NCBI RefSeq assembly: GCF_014195445.1
Contig: NZ_JACIBT010000001.1
Location: 558,001-622,000, forward strand
Length of the DNA stretch: 64,000 nucleotides
Source of the DNA: Garicola koreensis
GTDB lineage: Bacteria > Actinomycetota > Actinomycetes > Actinomycetales > Micrococcaceae
Reading direction: 5' to 3'
A program made the position numbers and the translations under genes. Numbering within the stretch: position 1 is the stretch's first letter; each line of letters starts with the position of its first letter. Shown in pieces: positions 36,902 to 45,921 of the stretch. The notes beneath the pieces were generated by a model. The model made no database searches, had not been told where the DNA came from, and worked only from the letters and a program-made list of their open reading frames with translations.

Positions 36902-38185
36902 GTGACGATGCAGCACTGCGTATTGGTGAAACTGGGAGAGGCCTTCCTCAAAGGCGAGAACCGCGCCTTGTTCACCCGAGCGCTGCGCCGCAATATCATC
37001 GCAGCGCTGCCTGCGGAGAGCGGGTCAGTGGCGATTCAGCCTCGTGGGGGCATGTTTGTGCTCTTCCCCAGCGACCACAGTGCCCAGCTGGCCCAACGCA
37101 TGACTGAGGTGCCCGGCATCAACGTCGTGGACCCGGCGAAGTGCACGCAGAAGGCACCTGAGGCGTTCCTGGATGCGGCTCTGGATCAGCTGCGGGAACG
37201 GTTCGGCGATGAGCTGCAGCAGCGGCCGCGGGCCTTCGCCGTGATTGCGCAGCGCCGCGATAAGCGCTTCGAACACACCTCGGCGGATCTGAACCGGTAC
37301 CTGGGGGCCGAGATTCAGCGAGCCACCGGCTGGCCGGTGAACCTCAGCCACCCAGAGGTGACCATCAGAGTCGACGTCAACTTCGGCGACGCCTTCGTCT
37401 CCGTGCAGCGGCTGCGTGGGGTGGGCGGGCTGCCGGTGGGCTCCAGCGGCCGGGCCATGGTGCTGCTCTCGGGAGGATTCGACTCACCGGTTGCGGCGAT
37501 GCGCATGATGAAGCGTGGGCTGGCGTGCGACTTCGTGCACTTCTCCGGGGCGCCCTACACCGATCCCTCCTCCATCTATAAGGCCTATGCGCTGGTGCGT
37601 CAGCTCAGCAGGTACCAGCCGCGCTCGCGACTGTGGGTGGCCCAGCTCGGCAGCGCACAGCGCACCCTGGCCTCCTCGTCGGCGCCGGGGCTGCGCACGG
37701 TGGCCCAGCGTCGGCTGATGCTGCGCATCGCAGAGGAGCTGGCCGGACGCCAAAAGGCTGATGCGTTGGTGACCGGGGACAGCCTGGGGCAGGTGGCCAG
37801 CCAAACGATCAGCAACCTGCACACCGTCGACGACGCCGTCACACGGCCGGTGCTGCGCCCGCTGATCGGCTGGGACAAGGAAGAGATCATCGCCGAGGCG
37901 CGCCGCATCGGCACCGCCGAGATATCCATGCTGCCGGACCAGGACTGCTGCACCATGCTGGCTCCTCCCCGGCCGGCGACCTACTCCGATGCGGCCACCC
38001 TGCAGACGGTCGAGACGCGGGCCGGCATCGAGGAGCTGGTGACCGGGACCGTGTCCAACCTGCAGGAGTACTCCTTCACCGCCGGCGATGGTGCTCAGCT
38101 GAGCCCCCAGGGCGCTGCAGCGCTCTCGTCACAGCGGCAGTCTTCCCAGCGCTGTGAAGGAACTGCGTCTCCTCAGGCTGGGTGA
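36902..38185 (+). CDS. thiI: tRNA uridine 4-sulfurtransferase ThiI, without rhodanese domain
   Basis: Makes 4-thiouridine in tRNA and in some bacteria supplies sulfur for thiamine thiazole. The 427-residue protein has an N-terminal ferredoxin-like and THUMP region (to about 180), the PP-loop LLSGGFDSPVAAMRMM, GDSLGQVASQT and the QDCCTMLAP cysteine pair. The C-terminal rhodanese domain of E. coli ThiI is absent, so sulfur must come from a partner. The start is GTG 36902 or ATG 36908; the frame is open to 36845. The last 14 residues are encoded by copy 2 of the flanking repeat, so the native C-terminus was probably near SNLQEYSF or a little beyond. Confidence 0.92.
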   Translation: MTMQHCVLVKLGEAFLKGENRALFTRALRRNIIAALPAESGSVAIQPRGGMFVLFPSDHSAQLAQRMTEVPGINVVDPAKCTQKAPEAFLDAALDQLRERFGDELQQRPRAFAVIAQRRDKRFEHTSADLNRYLGAEIQRATGWPVNLSHPEVTIRVDVNFGDAFVSVQRLRGVGGLPVGSSGRAMVLLSGGFDSPVAAMRMMKRGLACDFVHFSGAPYTDPSSIYKAYALVRQLSRYQPRSRLWVAQLGSAQRTLASSSAPGLRTVAQRRLMLRIAEELAGRQKADALVTGDSLGQVASQTISNLHTVDDAVTRPVLRPLIGWDKEEIIAEARRIGTAEISMLPDQDCCTMLAPPRPATYSDAATLQTVETRAGIEELVTGTVSNLQEYSFTAGDGAQLSPQGAAALSSQRQSSQRCEGTASPQAG

Positions 38186-38208
38186 TCCGAATACTGCTGG
38201 GAGAACCG
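38141..38208. repeat. Palindromic repeat element, copy 2 (thiI 3' end)
   Basis: Bases 38141-38180 match copy 1 in 39 of 40 positions; the one change (C to T at 38168) turns a G-C pair of the small internal hairpin into G-T, keeping it foldable. The closing arm here is CTGGGAGAA, a weaker pair. The repeat supplies the last codons of thiI and lies between convergent thiI and the acetyltransferase gene. Confidence 0.75.
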
Positions 38209-38223
38209 GAACGGGCGCGGAAC

Positions 38224-40959
38224 TCAGTACCGTGAGATGGCCCGGCGTGCGGAGTCTGTGCGCTGTTCGGGGTTGGCGATGTCCACACTGGCGTGCAGGA
38301 TGCTGATTCCCTCCGGCGAGGCGAGCAGCGGGCTGAGCTGCAGATTGGCGACCTGCGGGTGGTTGTCCTTCAGCATCGCCACCCGCTGCACCGTCTCCTC
38401 CAGGGCCGCTGCGTCCACGGCGGGGATGCCTCGGTAGCCGAAGAGCTTCTGCGCCGCCTTGGGGGTGCTGACCAGCCGTTTGACGTCCTGGTCGGTCAGC
38501 GGCGGCACGGCGTGCCCCCAGTCATCGAGCAGGTCCACGGCGTCTCCGGAGAGGCCGAAGGAGAGCACCGGGCCCATCAGCGGGTCTTCGATGGCGCGCA
38601 CAATGCAGCCCTGTCCCGTGGGGCCCATCGCCTGGATTTCCAGTCCGGGGCTGCCGTACTTGGCGTGCTGGCGACGCATATCCTCGATCACGCGGCGCAG
38701 CATGGACTCCGAATCGATGTTCAGCTGCACCCCGCCCAGGTCCAGCCGGTGACGCAGATACGCGTTGGTGGACTTCACCGCCACCGGATACCCCACGCGT
38801 TGGGCCGCCTGGACGGCGTCGTCGATGGTGTCGAAACCGATGGAGGGATACACATTCAGCCCGTAGAGGTCCAGCAGCTGCGTGGTCTGCTGCTGGGAGA
38901 GTCGGCCCTCGGAGGCGCCGTCGACTCTGGTCAACCATTCGTTCAGCAGCGCATCGGCCTGCCGGGATACCTGGGTGCCCTCCAGGCCCTGCGGGACGTA
39001 GCTGGCGCCCACCCCCTGGGCGCGCCACCGCTGGTAGCGGGCGGTCTTGGCCAGCGCGGAGACTGACCGGGCCGGCGAGGAGAACACGGGCACTCCCTGC
39101 TGCAGGGCCGAGGCCTCCAGCACGGGTCCGGCGTCGCCGATGCGGTTCAGCGCCACATCGGTGTCCAGGGTCCCGATCAGCGACATCACCATGGGTTTGG
39201 CGTATTCGGCCCCGGTCTGGGAGATGGCGCGGAAGAAGTTGTGGTGGTGACCGGTCACCGTGGGCTGCAGGCAGATTGCCACAGCATCGACGCTGTCGTC
39301 TTCGAACAGCGCGGCAAGCTGGGTGCGCAGGTTCTGCTCGGCAGCGGCCCGGGTGCCTTCTAAGTCCAGGTCACCGATGACCGTCGTGGCGCTGAGCCCG
39401 TAGGACTCCGCGGCATCGGCCAGCAGCCGCCCCATGGAACCGGAGTTGGAGAGCACCCCCACGTTATCCCCGGCCGGCAGCGGCTGGGTGGCGAGCACCT
39501 GCAGCACATCCATCAGGGAGTCGTGGTTGCCGACTTTGATCACCCCGGAGTTGTCCAGCATCGCGTCCACCGCACCCTGCGGCGCCCGGGAGGTGCGCAC
39601 CTGGTGACCCGGGGGCAGCCGGTGGCCGGTGAGATCTCCGGTGGCGACCACCACGGGCTTGGTCAGGGCCAGCCGCCGGGCGATACGGGAAAACTTGCGC
39701 GGGTTGCCGAAGGACTCCAGATAGATGCCCACTGCCCCGGTGGGGTCGTGGTCTTCGAAGTACTGCATGGCGTCATTGCCGGAGAGATCGGCCCGATTTC
39801 CGGCCGAGATGGCCGCAGAGAGGCCCAGCTGGCGCCGGTGGGCCTGCGCGTACAGGGAGACGCCGATGGAGGCGGACTGGGTGAACAGCGCCACCCGACC
39901 TGGGATCGGCATCGTCGGAGACAGCGAGGCGTTGAGCGAGACGTCGGCGTCAGTGTTGATCAGGCCCACTGAGGCCGGTCCGATGAGCCGCATGCCCCAG
40001 CGGCGGGCCAGCTGGACCAGCTCACGCTGGTCCAGCACCCCGTGACGCCCGCGCTCGGCACGATTACCGGTGGGCACCCCGTCAGTGATCAGCAGCAGCC
40101 CCTTGACGCCGTTGCGGCCACAGTCGGCCACTACCTCCTCAAGCTGCTCAGCGGGCACACAGACCACGGCCAGGTCGACGTCGTGCTTGATCTCTTCCAG
40201 GGACTCGTAGGCCAGGGCGCCGCCGATCTCCAGAGCCTGGGGATTGACCGAGTGCACCGCCCCGGTGAACATGCCCTCCACGATGTTGTGCAGCAGGTGG
40301 TAGCCCACCGACCCGTACTCGCGTGAGGCGCCGATCACGGCGATATGCTCAGGCGCCAGCAGCTCGCCGACGCTGCGGGACTCCGCGCGGTGCTCCCGGG
40401 ACTCCATGACCGCCCGGGACCGGTCGGTGGGGTCGATGGAGAAGCTCAGCAGCGCCACCCCGTCCTCGAACCGGCGCTGGACCGCATAGCCAGCCTCGGA
40501 GAAGACGGCGAGCATCTTGCGGTTCTCCGGCAGCACCTCTGCGGAGAACTCCTCCAGACCGTGCTCCCGGCCGGCGGCTGCCAGGTGCTCCAGCAGGATC
40601 GAACCGATGCCGCGGCCCTGATGGGCGTCAGAGATGTTGAAGGAGACCTCGGCTTCGGCGCCGTCGATCCGGTCGTAGCCGCCCACCCCGATGATCTCCT
40701 CATCCAGCAGCACCACTAGGGAGACCCGATCAACGTGGTCGACCTGGGTGAACCGCCGCAGCTCTTTGTCGGTGAGGGTGGACTTGAACGTAAAATATCG
40801 CAGGTAGATGGAGGAGTCCGACTGTGCGGCATGCATGCGCGCCATCCGGTCGGCGTCCTCGGGAGACACCGGTCTCAGATGGGCGGCTGCGCCGTCGCGA
40901 AGCACGACATCGGCCTCCCAATGGGACGGATATCCGCTGACTTGTGCGTGGTCACCCAT
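38224..40959 (-). CDS. Fused GNAT acetyltransferase / ADP-forming acyl-CoA synthetase (Pat-like)
   Basis: A 911-residue fusion of a GNAT domain (about 1-190, with SDAHQGRGIGSILLEHL as the acetyl-CoA motif) and an ADP-forming acyl-CoA synthetase-like part: CoA-binding domain from about 200, ligase domain, then an ATP-grasp domain from about 670. The N-terminal GNAT order matches the actinobacterial SlPatA type, opposite to Salmonella Pat. Such proteins acetylate enzymes including acetyl-CoA synthetase; whether the synthetase part is active here is unknown. ATG 40959 has TAGTCT 7 nt upstream, so the mRNA is probably leaderless; a longer frame to 41001 is less likely. Confidence 0.9.
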   Translation of the reverse strand: MGDHAQVSGYPSHWEADVVLRDGAAAHLRPVSPEDADRMARMHAAQSDSSIYLRYFTFKSTLTDKELRRFTQVDHVDRVSLVVLLDEEIIGVGGYDRIDGAEAEVSFNISDAHQGRGIGSILLEHLAAAGREHGLEEFSAEVLPENRKMLAVFSEAGYAVQRRFEDGVALLSFSIDPTDRSRAVMESREHRAESRSVGELLAPEHIAVIGASREYGSVGYHLLHNIVEGMFTGAVHSVNPQALEIGGALAYESLEEIKHDVDLAVVCVPAEQLEEVVADCGRNGVKGLLLITDGVPTGNRAERGRHGVLDQRELVQLARRWGMRLIGPASVGLINTDADVSLNASLSPTMPIPGRVALFTQSASIGVSLYAQAHRRQLGLSAAISAGNRADLSGNDAMQYFEDHDPTGAVGIYLESFGNPRKFSRIARRLALTKPVVVATGDLTGHRLPPGHQVRTSRAPQGAVDAMLDNSGVIKVGNHDSLMDVLQVLATQPLPAGDNVGVLSNSGSMGRLLADAAESYGLSATTVIGDLDLEGTRAAAEQNLRTQLAALFEDDSVDAVAICLQPTVTGHHHNFFRAISQTGAEYAKPMVMSLIGTLDTDVALNRIGDAGPVLEASALQQGVPVFSSPARSVSALAKTARYQRWRAQGVGASYVPQGLEGTQVSRQADALLNEWLTRVDGASEGRLSQQQTTQLLDLYGLNVYPSIGFDTIDDAVQAAQRVGYPVAVKSTNAYLRHRLDLGGVQLNIDSESMLRRVIEDMRRQHAKYGSPGLEIQAMGPTGQGCIVRAIEDPLMGPVLSFGLSGDAVDLLDDWGHAVPPLTDQDVKRLVSTPKAAQKLFGYRGIPAVDAAALEETVQRVAMLKDNHPQVANLQLSPLLASPEGISILHASVDIANPEQRTDSARRAISRY

Positions 40960-40966
40960 AGGATCA

Positions 40967-40972
40967 AGACTA
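40967..40972 (-). promoter_or_regulatory. -10 box of the Pat-like gene
   Basis: On the minus strand TAGTCT is followed by seven bases and the ATG at 40959. The divergent topoisomerase gene starts at 41019, leaving 59 bp for both promoters. Confidence 0.45.
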
Positions 40973-41018
40973 ACCACATCTGTGACCACTGCACGAGACA
41001 AGGACCGTTTTCTCTTCT

Positions 41019-43535
41019 ATGGCCCGCCGACCCGCCGCTCACCATGGCTCCACCACTGCCCCGGTGACTCCTGAGACCAACATCATGGATATCGATGTCT
41101 CCTCGGAGATGGAGACCTCCTTCCTGGAGTATGCCTATTCGGTCATCTACTCGCGGGCGCTGCCCGATGCCCGCGACGGGCTGAAGCCGGTGCAGCGCCG
41201 GATCCTCTACATGATGGCCCAAATGGGGCTGCGCCCGGAGAAGGGCCATGTGAAGTCGGCCCGGGTGGTGGGCGAAGTGATGGGCAAGCTGCACCCGCAC
41301 GGAGACTCCGCGATCTACGACGCCCTGGTGCGCCTGGCGCAGTCCTGGTCGCTGCGCCTGCCGCTGGTGGACGGGCACGGAAACTTCGGCTCACTGGACG
41401 ACGGCCCGGCCGCCGCCCGCTACACCGAGGCGAAGATGGCGCCGGCGGCGATCGCGATGACCGCTGACCTCGATGAGGACGTGGTCGACTTTGAGCCCAA
41501 CTACGACAACCAGTTCACCCAGCCCAGCGTGCTGCCGGCCGCCTTCCCCAATCTGCTGGTCAACGGCACCTCAGGCATTGCGGTGGGTATGGCCACCAAT
41601 ATGGCCCCGCACAACATCGGCGAGGTCATCGCCGGCGCCCAGCACCTGATCCTGCACCCGGACGCCAGCCTGGAGGACCTGATGGTCCACATCCCGGGTC
41701 CCGACCTTCCCGGTGGGGGACGGATTGTGGGGCTCGACGGCGTCCGGGAGGCCTACCGCACCGGCCGGGGCCGGTTCAAGACGCGCGCGAAGGTCAGCAT
41801 CGAGCAGGTCTCGGCGCGCAGGACCGGGATCGTGGTCACCGAGCTGCCGTATATGATCGGGCCGGAGTCGGTCATCGAGAAGGCCAAGGACGCCGTTCAG
41901 TCCAAGAAGCTCGTCGGCGTCTCGGATGTGCTGGATCTGACCGACCGCACACACGGCACCCGCATGGTCATCGAGCTCAAGGCGGGGTTCAACCCGCAGG
42001 CGGTGCTCGCCCAGCTCTATAAGCACACCCCGCTGGAGACCAGCTTCGCGATCAACAACGTGGCCCTGGTGGACGGACAGCCCCATACGATGGGCCTGCT
42101 GCAGCTGCTGCAGGTCTACGTCGATCACCGCATCAATGTGGTCCGCCGCCGCACCGCCCACCGGTTGGGCAGGCGCAAAGACCGGCTCCACCTGGTGGAG
42201 GGTCTGCTCATCGCCATCGTCGACATCGACGAGGTCATCCAGATCATCCGCGCGGCGGAGGACACCGGCACCGCCCGGAAACGGCTGATGACGGTGTTCG
42301 ATCTCAGCCACCCCCAGGCCGATCACATTCTGGAGCTGCGGCTGCGGCAGCTGACCCGCTTCTCCACGATCGAGCTGGAGGATGAGAAGCAGCGCCTGGA
42401 GGATGAGATCAGCCAGCTCACCGCCATCCTGGAGTCCGAGCAGCTGCTGCGCAAGACGGTCTCCGACGAGCTGGCCGAGGTGGCCGAGTCCTACGGCCAG
42501 CAGCGGCGCACCGAACTGGTCGACGCCGAGGCTGAACCTCTGCGTGCCGCCCCGGTTGAGAAGCAGGACGACGACGCCGCAGGCTCGCTGCAGATCCCCG
42601 ACTCCGCCTGCTGGGCGGTGCTCTCGGCCTCCGGGATGCTGGCGCGCACCACCGACCGGTCCCAGCTGGTGCACCCGGGCCGTCGCCGCAAACACGATGT
42701 GCTGCGCTCCCTGGTGGCCACTACTGCCCGTGGCGAAGTGGGGGCGGTGACCTCGGCGGGACGGATGATCCGCGTGCCGGTGGTGGATATGCCCACGCTG
42801 GAGATTGCCGGCGGCACCCTCAACCTCAATCAGGGCGCCAAGGTGAAGGACTTCCTGGCGCTGGGCCGCGGTGAAGAGCTGCTGGGCTTCGTGCCGCTGG
42901 ACGCGGTGATCGCCTTGGGCACCGCCGCTGGCCGGGTGAAGCGGGTCAACCCCGACTATCCGCTCAACCGAGATGAGTGGGAGGTCATGGGGCTGAAGGA
43001 CGGCGACGTCGTCGTCGGTGCTGCCGTCTCCGCAGCCGAGGAGGATCAGCTGATCTTCATCTCCTCCGGAGCCCAGCTGCTGCGCTGTGACGCGTCCCTG
43101 GTGCGGCCCCAGGGTCGGACCGGTACGGGTGTGGCGGGCATGAAGCTCGGCGCCGGGGACACGGTCATCGGCTTCAACGTCATTGCCGCCGATGCTGCCG
43201 AAGACGCGGCGGTGGTAGTCACCTGTGCCGCCGGCGGAGGGACCCTGGATGGTCTGGGCGCCCAGAGCGTCAAAGTCACCGCACTCCATGAGTTCCCGGC
43301 CAAGGGACGGGCGACCGGAGGTGTGCGTGCTCACCGGTTCCTGCGCGGCGAGGACCACCTGACCCTGGGCGCTGCCGCCATGTCTCCGGCGATGGCTGCC
43401 GCCAGAAGCGGGGTGGCGCGGACCCTGCCGGTGGAGATGGGCCGACGTGACGGGACAGGGGTTCCGCTGGAGCAGGCGATCGACGCCGTGTCCTCCAGTC
43501 CGGAGGCGCTGGCGAAACACTTCTACAGCGTGTAG
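41019..43535 (+). CDS. parC: DNA topoisomerase IV subunit A (GyrA/ParC family)
   Basis: The 838-residue breakage-reunion subunit of a type IIA topoisomerase. Near the N-terminus are [14 protein letters not shown]-like and [12 protein letters not shown] segments, then the quinolone-determining region [19 protein letters not shown] and the DNA-cleaving tyrosine in AARYTEAKM (about residue 131). A coiled-coil around 450-480 is followed by the beta-pinwheel C-terminal domain. A canonical GyrA-box (QRRGGKG) is not seen in the C-terminal domain, which favours a decatenating ParC-type role over gyrase. The partner subunit gene is not in the window. The first 20 residues are a basic, non-conserved lead. 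Confidence 0.92.
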   Translation: MARRPAAHHGSTTAPVTPETNIMDIDVSSEMETSFLEYAYSVIYSRALPDARDGLKPVQRRILYMMAQMGLRPEKGHVKSARVVGEVMGKLHPHGDSAIYDALVRLAQSWSLRLPLVDGHGNFGSLDDGPAAARYTEAKMAPAAIAMTADLDEDVVDFEPNYDNQFTQPSVLPAAFPNLLVNGTSGIAVGMATNMAPHNIGEVIAGAQHLILHPDASLEDLMVHIPGPDLPGGGRIVGLDGVREAYRTGRGRFKTRAKVSIEQVSARRTGIVVTELPYMIGPESVIEKAKDAVQSKKLVGVSDVLDLTDRTHGTRMVIELKAGFNPQAVLAQLYKHTPLETSFAINNVALVDGQPHTMGLLQLLQVYVDHRINVVRRRTAHRLGRRKDRLHLVEGLLIAIVDIDEVIQIIRAAEDTGTARKRLMTVFDLSHPQADHILELRLRQLTRFSTIELEDEKQRLEDEISQLTAILESEQLLRKTVSDELAEVAESYGQQRRTELVDAEAEPLRAAPVEKQDDDAAGSLQIPDSACWAVLSASGMLARTTDRSQLVHPGRRRKHDVLRSLVATTARGEVGAVTSAGRMIRVPVVDMPTLEIAGGTLNLNQGAKVKDFLALGRGEELLGFVPLDAVIALGTAAGRVKRVNPDYPLNRDEWEVMGLKDGDVVVGAAVSAAEEDQLIFISSGAQLLRCDASLVRPQGRTGTGVAGMKLGAGDTVIGFNVIAADAAEDAAVVVTCAAGGGTLDGLGAQSVKVTALHEFPAKGRATGGVRAHRFLRGEDHLTLGAAAMSPAMAAARSGVARTLPVEMGRRDGTGVPLEQAIDAVSSSPEALAKHFYSV

Positions 43536-43589
43536 AAAAATCGGGCGCTGCGGCGTATTCTGGTGGTGCACCGGTGAAAGGAGAACCCC

Positions 43590-43931
43590 ATGGCCAGCCT
43601 CGGCGAACTGGAGCGTTCCGTCATGACCCTGCTGTGGGACTCAGGGCAGCGTTTGAGCGCCAATGAAGTCTGTGACCAGTTGGAGGAGGATCTGGCTGTC
43701 ACCACGGTGCTGACTGTGCTCTCCCGCCTGGAGAAGAAGAACTTAGTGCAGCGTGAGCGCACCACCCGGCCCCACCGCTACGCTGCCATTGCCTCCCGCG
43801 AGGAGCACACGGTGGAGATGCTCAATGAGGTGTTGGGCACCGCCTCGGACCGGGAGGCCGTGCTGGCCCGGTTCATCGGCGGCGTCTCCGAGTCTGAGGC
43901 CGCTTCCCTGCGCAGGATCCTCTCCCGGTAG
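43590..43931 (+). CDS. BlaI/MecI/CopY family transcriptional repressor
   Basis: A 113-residue winged-helix repressor: ELERSVMTLLWDSGQRLSANEVCDQL at the N-terminus and TTVLTVLSRLEKKNLVQRER as the recognition helix and wing. The C-terminal helical part for dimerisation (to residue 113) is as usual for the family. AAAGGAG lies 10 nt upstream of the ATG; a TATTCT box lies 30 bp upstream. The next gene encodes an M56 metallopeptidase, the standard sensor partner that leads to cleavage of such repressors. The genes regulated are unknown; the classical beta-lactamase is not here. Confidence 0.93.
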   Translation: MASLGELERSVMTLLWDSGQRLSANEVCDQLEEDLAVTTVLTVLSRLEKKNLVQRERTTRPHRYAAIASREEHTVEMLNEVLGTASDREAVLARFIGGVSESEAASLRRILSR

Positions 43932-43965
43932 CGACCAGCCCGCAGCGGCGTAGACTGGTGCGCCA

Positions 43966-44946
43966 GTGGAACCTATCGCCCTGTTTCTGGCTCTGTTGGC
44001 CGCCGTTCTGGCCGTGCCCGTGCCCAAGCTGCTGCACCGAGCACGCTTCAGCGCACGCTCGCCCCGGGCCGCCATGCTGGTCTGGCAGGCGATCGCGCTG
44101 GCCGGGGGGCTCTCCCTGGTCGGCGCGCCGATCGCCTTTGGACTGTCTCCGTTCGGCGCGTCGCTGCCGGAAGCGGTGACCAGGGCGTTCATGCTGGCGG
44201 CGGCGGAGGACTATGCCGCTCTGGGTGATCTTGAAGTGCACCCGGTTCACATCTTTGCGCTCTGTCTGGGTCTGCTGCTGGGCGGACATCTGCTGCTGAC
44301 GCTGATCCGCACCTACCTGCGGGTTCGCAGCGCCCGGCGGCGGCACCGCCAGCTGGTTGATCTGCTCTCCACCCCGCTGCAGGCCGAGAAGAACCCGGCG
44401 CTGCACGCGGGGCGGGGCCACCATGAGGCGCATGTCATCGAGTCTGAGGCTCCCCTGGCCTACTGCCTGCCCGGCCGCACCAATGCGCGGTCAGTCACCG
44501 TGCTGTCCAGGGGTCTGCTGGAGCAGCTCACCGGGGATGAGGTTGCCGCCGTCGTCGCGCATGAGAACACGCACCTGGCTCAGCGTCACCACCTGCTGAC
44601 GGTGGCCTTCGAATCCTGGTACCGGGCCCTGCCGTGGCTGCCGACCACACGGTACGGGCGTGATGCGGTGCTGGAGCTGACCGAGATGCTCGCCGACGAC
44701 GGCGCCCTGAGCCACCACTCGCGCGAGGACCTGCTGCGGGCGCTGGCGCTGAGTTCGCCGGAGTCCGAGACAGAGCACCAGCCGTCCCAAGCCGCCGGCA
44801 CCCACACCACCCACATCACCGGTGCCCGGCTGCAGCGGCTGCTGATCCCGCCAGAGCCCCTCGCCAGGCCGGCGATCGCAGCTGCAGCGGCGGCATCAGC
44901 GGCTCTGCTGGCCGTGCCGACAGTCTTGCTGCTGCTCTGGTCCTGA
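43966..44946 (+). CDS. M56 family membrane metallopeptidase
   Basis: A 326-residue BlaR1-type peptidase without the penicillin-sensor domain. Three or four membrane spans are visible: residues 5-20, 36-60, about 95-115 and one at the C-terminus (PAIAAAAAASAALLAVPTVLLLLW). The zinc motif is HENTH in VVAHENTHLAQRHH, and AYCLPGRTNARSVTVLSRGLLEQL precedes it, as expected. It probably inactivates the BlaI-type repressor encoded upstream. GTG 43966 lies 9 nt after a TAGACT box, so it may also have its own promoter. Confidence 0.9.
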   Translation: MEPIALFLALLAAVLAVPVPKLLHRARFSARSPRAAMLVWQAIALAGGLSLVGAPIAFGLSPFGASLPEAVTRAFMLAAAEDYAALGDLEVHPVHIFALCLGLLLGGHLLLTLIRTYLRVRSARRRHRQLVDLLSTPLQAEKNPALHAGRGHHEAHVIESEAPLAYCLPGRTNARSVTVLSRGLLEQLTGDEVAAVVAHENTHLAQRHHLLTVAFESWYRALPWLPTTRYGRDAVLELTEMLADDGALSHHSREDLLRALALSSPESETEHQPSQAAGTHTTHITGARLQRLLIPPEPLARPAIAAAAAASAALLAVPTVLLLLWS

Positions 44947-44951
44947 GGGCC

Positions 44952-44999
44952 CAATGCCGCTGGCGTGATTACGGGGTGGGGGTGCCGCCATTGGCATTG
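44952..44999. terminator. Possible terminator between the M56 gene and an SDR gene
   Basis: CAATGCC (44952-44958) and GGCATTG (44993-44999) form a perfect 7-bp inverted repeat, with a further GGCG/CGCC pair inside. The right arm overlaps the last codons of the convergent SDR gene, so the role is uncertain. Confidence 0.33.
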
Positions 45000-45837
45000 A
45001 GGGTTTCGCCGACGACGAAGCTCGACTCGGTTGAGGCGAGGAAAACGTAGGCCGGGGCCATCTCCACCGGCTGCCCGGCTCGGCCCAACGGGGTGTTGTG
45101 GCCAAACTTCGGCAGTGCCTGCTTGGGCTGACCATCGCTGGGCTGGATGACCGTCCATATGGGGCCCGGGGCCACGGCGTTGACCCGGATTCCGCGCGGA
45201 GCCAGTGACTGGGCCAAGCCCTTGGTGAAGTTGTTGATCGCAGCTTTGGTGGCCGCGTAGTCCAGCAGCATCGGGTTGGGCTCATAGGCCTGGACCGACG
45301 TCGAATTCACAATCGTTGAACCTGGCCCCATGTGTTTCAGCGCCGCACGGCTGAGCGTGTACATCGATGTGATGTTGATCTGGAAGGCGTCGTTCACCTG
45401 CTGGTCGCTCAGTTCCTCCAGCGAACTGTTGACCACCTGCTTGCCGGCGTTGTTGACCAGAATATCTAGACCGCCCAGCTGCTCTGCGGCCGAATCGACT
45501 ACGCTGGCGCGATACTGCTGGTCCATCAGGTCTCCGGGCAGGGCGATTCCAGTGCGGCCGGCCTCCTCGACGGCTCTGAGCACCCGTTCGGCGTCGGTGT
45601 CTTCGGCAGGCAGGTACGCGATGGCCACATCGGCGCCTTCGCGGGCGAAGGCGATGGCAACGGCGGCACCGATGCCCGAATCGCCGCCGGTCACCAGAGC
45701 CTTGCGGCCCTGCAGGCGGCCCAGCCCGCGGTAGGAGTCAATCCCGATGTCTGGGACTGGCTCAGTTCTCACATCAAGGCCGGGTTCAGGCTGGTCCTGC
45801 TGCGGGGGAACTGAGGATCGGCGGAGTCGGCATTCAT
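44969..45837 (-). pseudogene. SDR oxidoreductase of the YghA/YhxC type with an N-terminal frameshift
   Basis: The core is intact: LVTGGDSGIGAAVAIAFA coenzyme fold, NNAGKQ, serine in VNSTSVQAYEPN and YAATKAA with the catalytic tyrosine and lysine. The family normally has an N-terminal extension of about 40 residues. Here it is encoded in another frame: ATG 45837 begins MNADSADPQF, and one more C in the C5 run (positions 45804-45808) would join it in frame to PPQQDQPEPGLDVRTEPVPD and the core. As written, only GTG 45772 gives a 267-residue protein. A leaderless-type promoter (TAGAGT plus 7 nt) points to ATG 45837. Either a real mutation, a slippage site or a sequence error. Confidence 0.8.
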
Positions 45838-45844
45838 GGTCCCG

Positions 45845-45850
45845 ACTCTA
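45845..45850 (-). promoter_or_regulatory. -10 box of the frameshifted SDR gene
   Basis: On the minus strand TAGAGT is followed by seven bases and ATG 45837, the proposed original start of the SDR gene. It supports that start over GTG 45772. Confidence 0.45.
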
Positions 45851-45921
45851 TGGTGGGCTGCGGAAGCCGACAAGAGCGGCGACCCTGGCTCCTCGGTCGG
45901 GGCAGTGGCTCCTCCCGAGGT

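Noticed and set aside
36096-38288. Shared minus-strand peptide QPEE(A/T)QFLHSAGK in two open frames
   Set aside because: It is only the translation of the repeat flanking thiI; the frames are antisense to oleD and thiI and show no other protein features.
43590-44946. BlaI/M56 pair as an antibiotic-resistance locus
   Set aside because: No beta-lactamase or penicillin-binding-protein gene is nearby and the M56 protein lacks the penicillin-sensor domain; such pairs are common regulators.
45772-45837. Short open frame from ATG 45837 as an independent leader peptide
   Set aside because: Its residues match the expected N-terminus of the SDR family, so a frameshift in one gene explains it better than a separate peptide.
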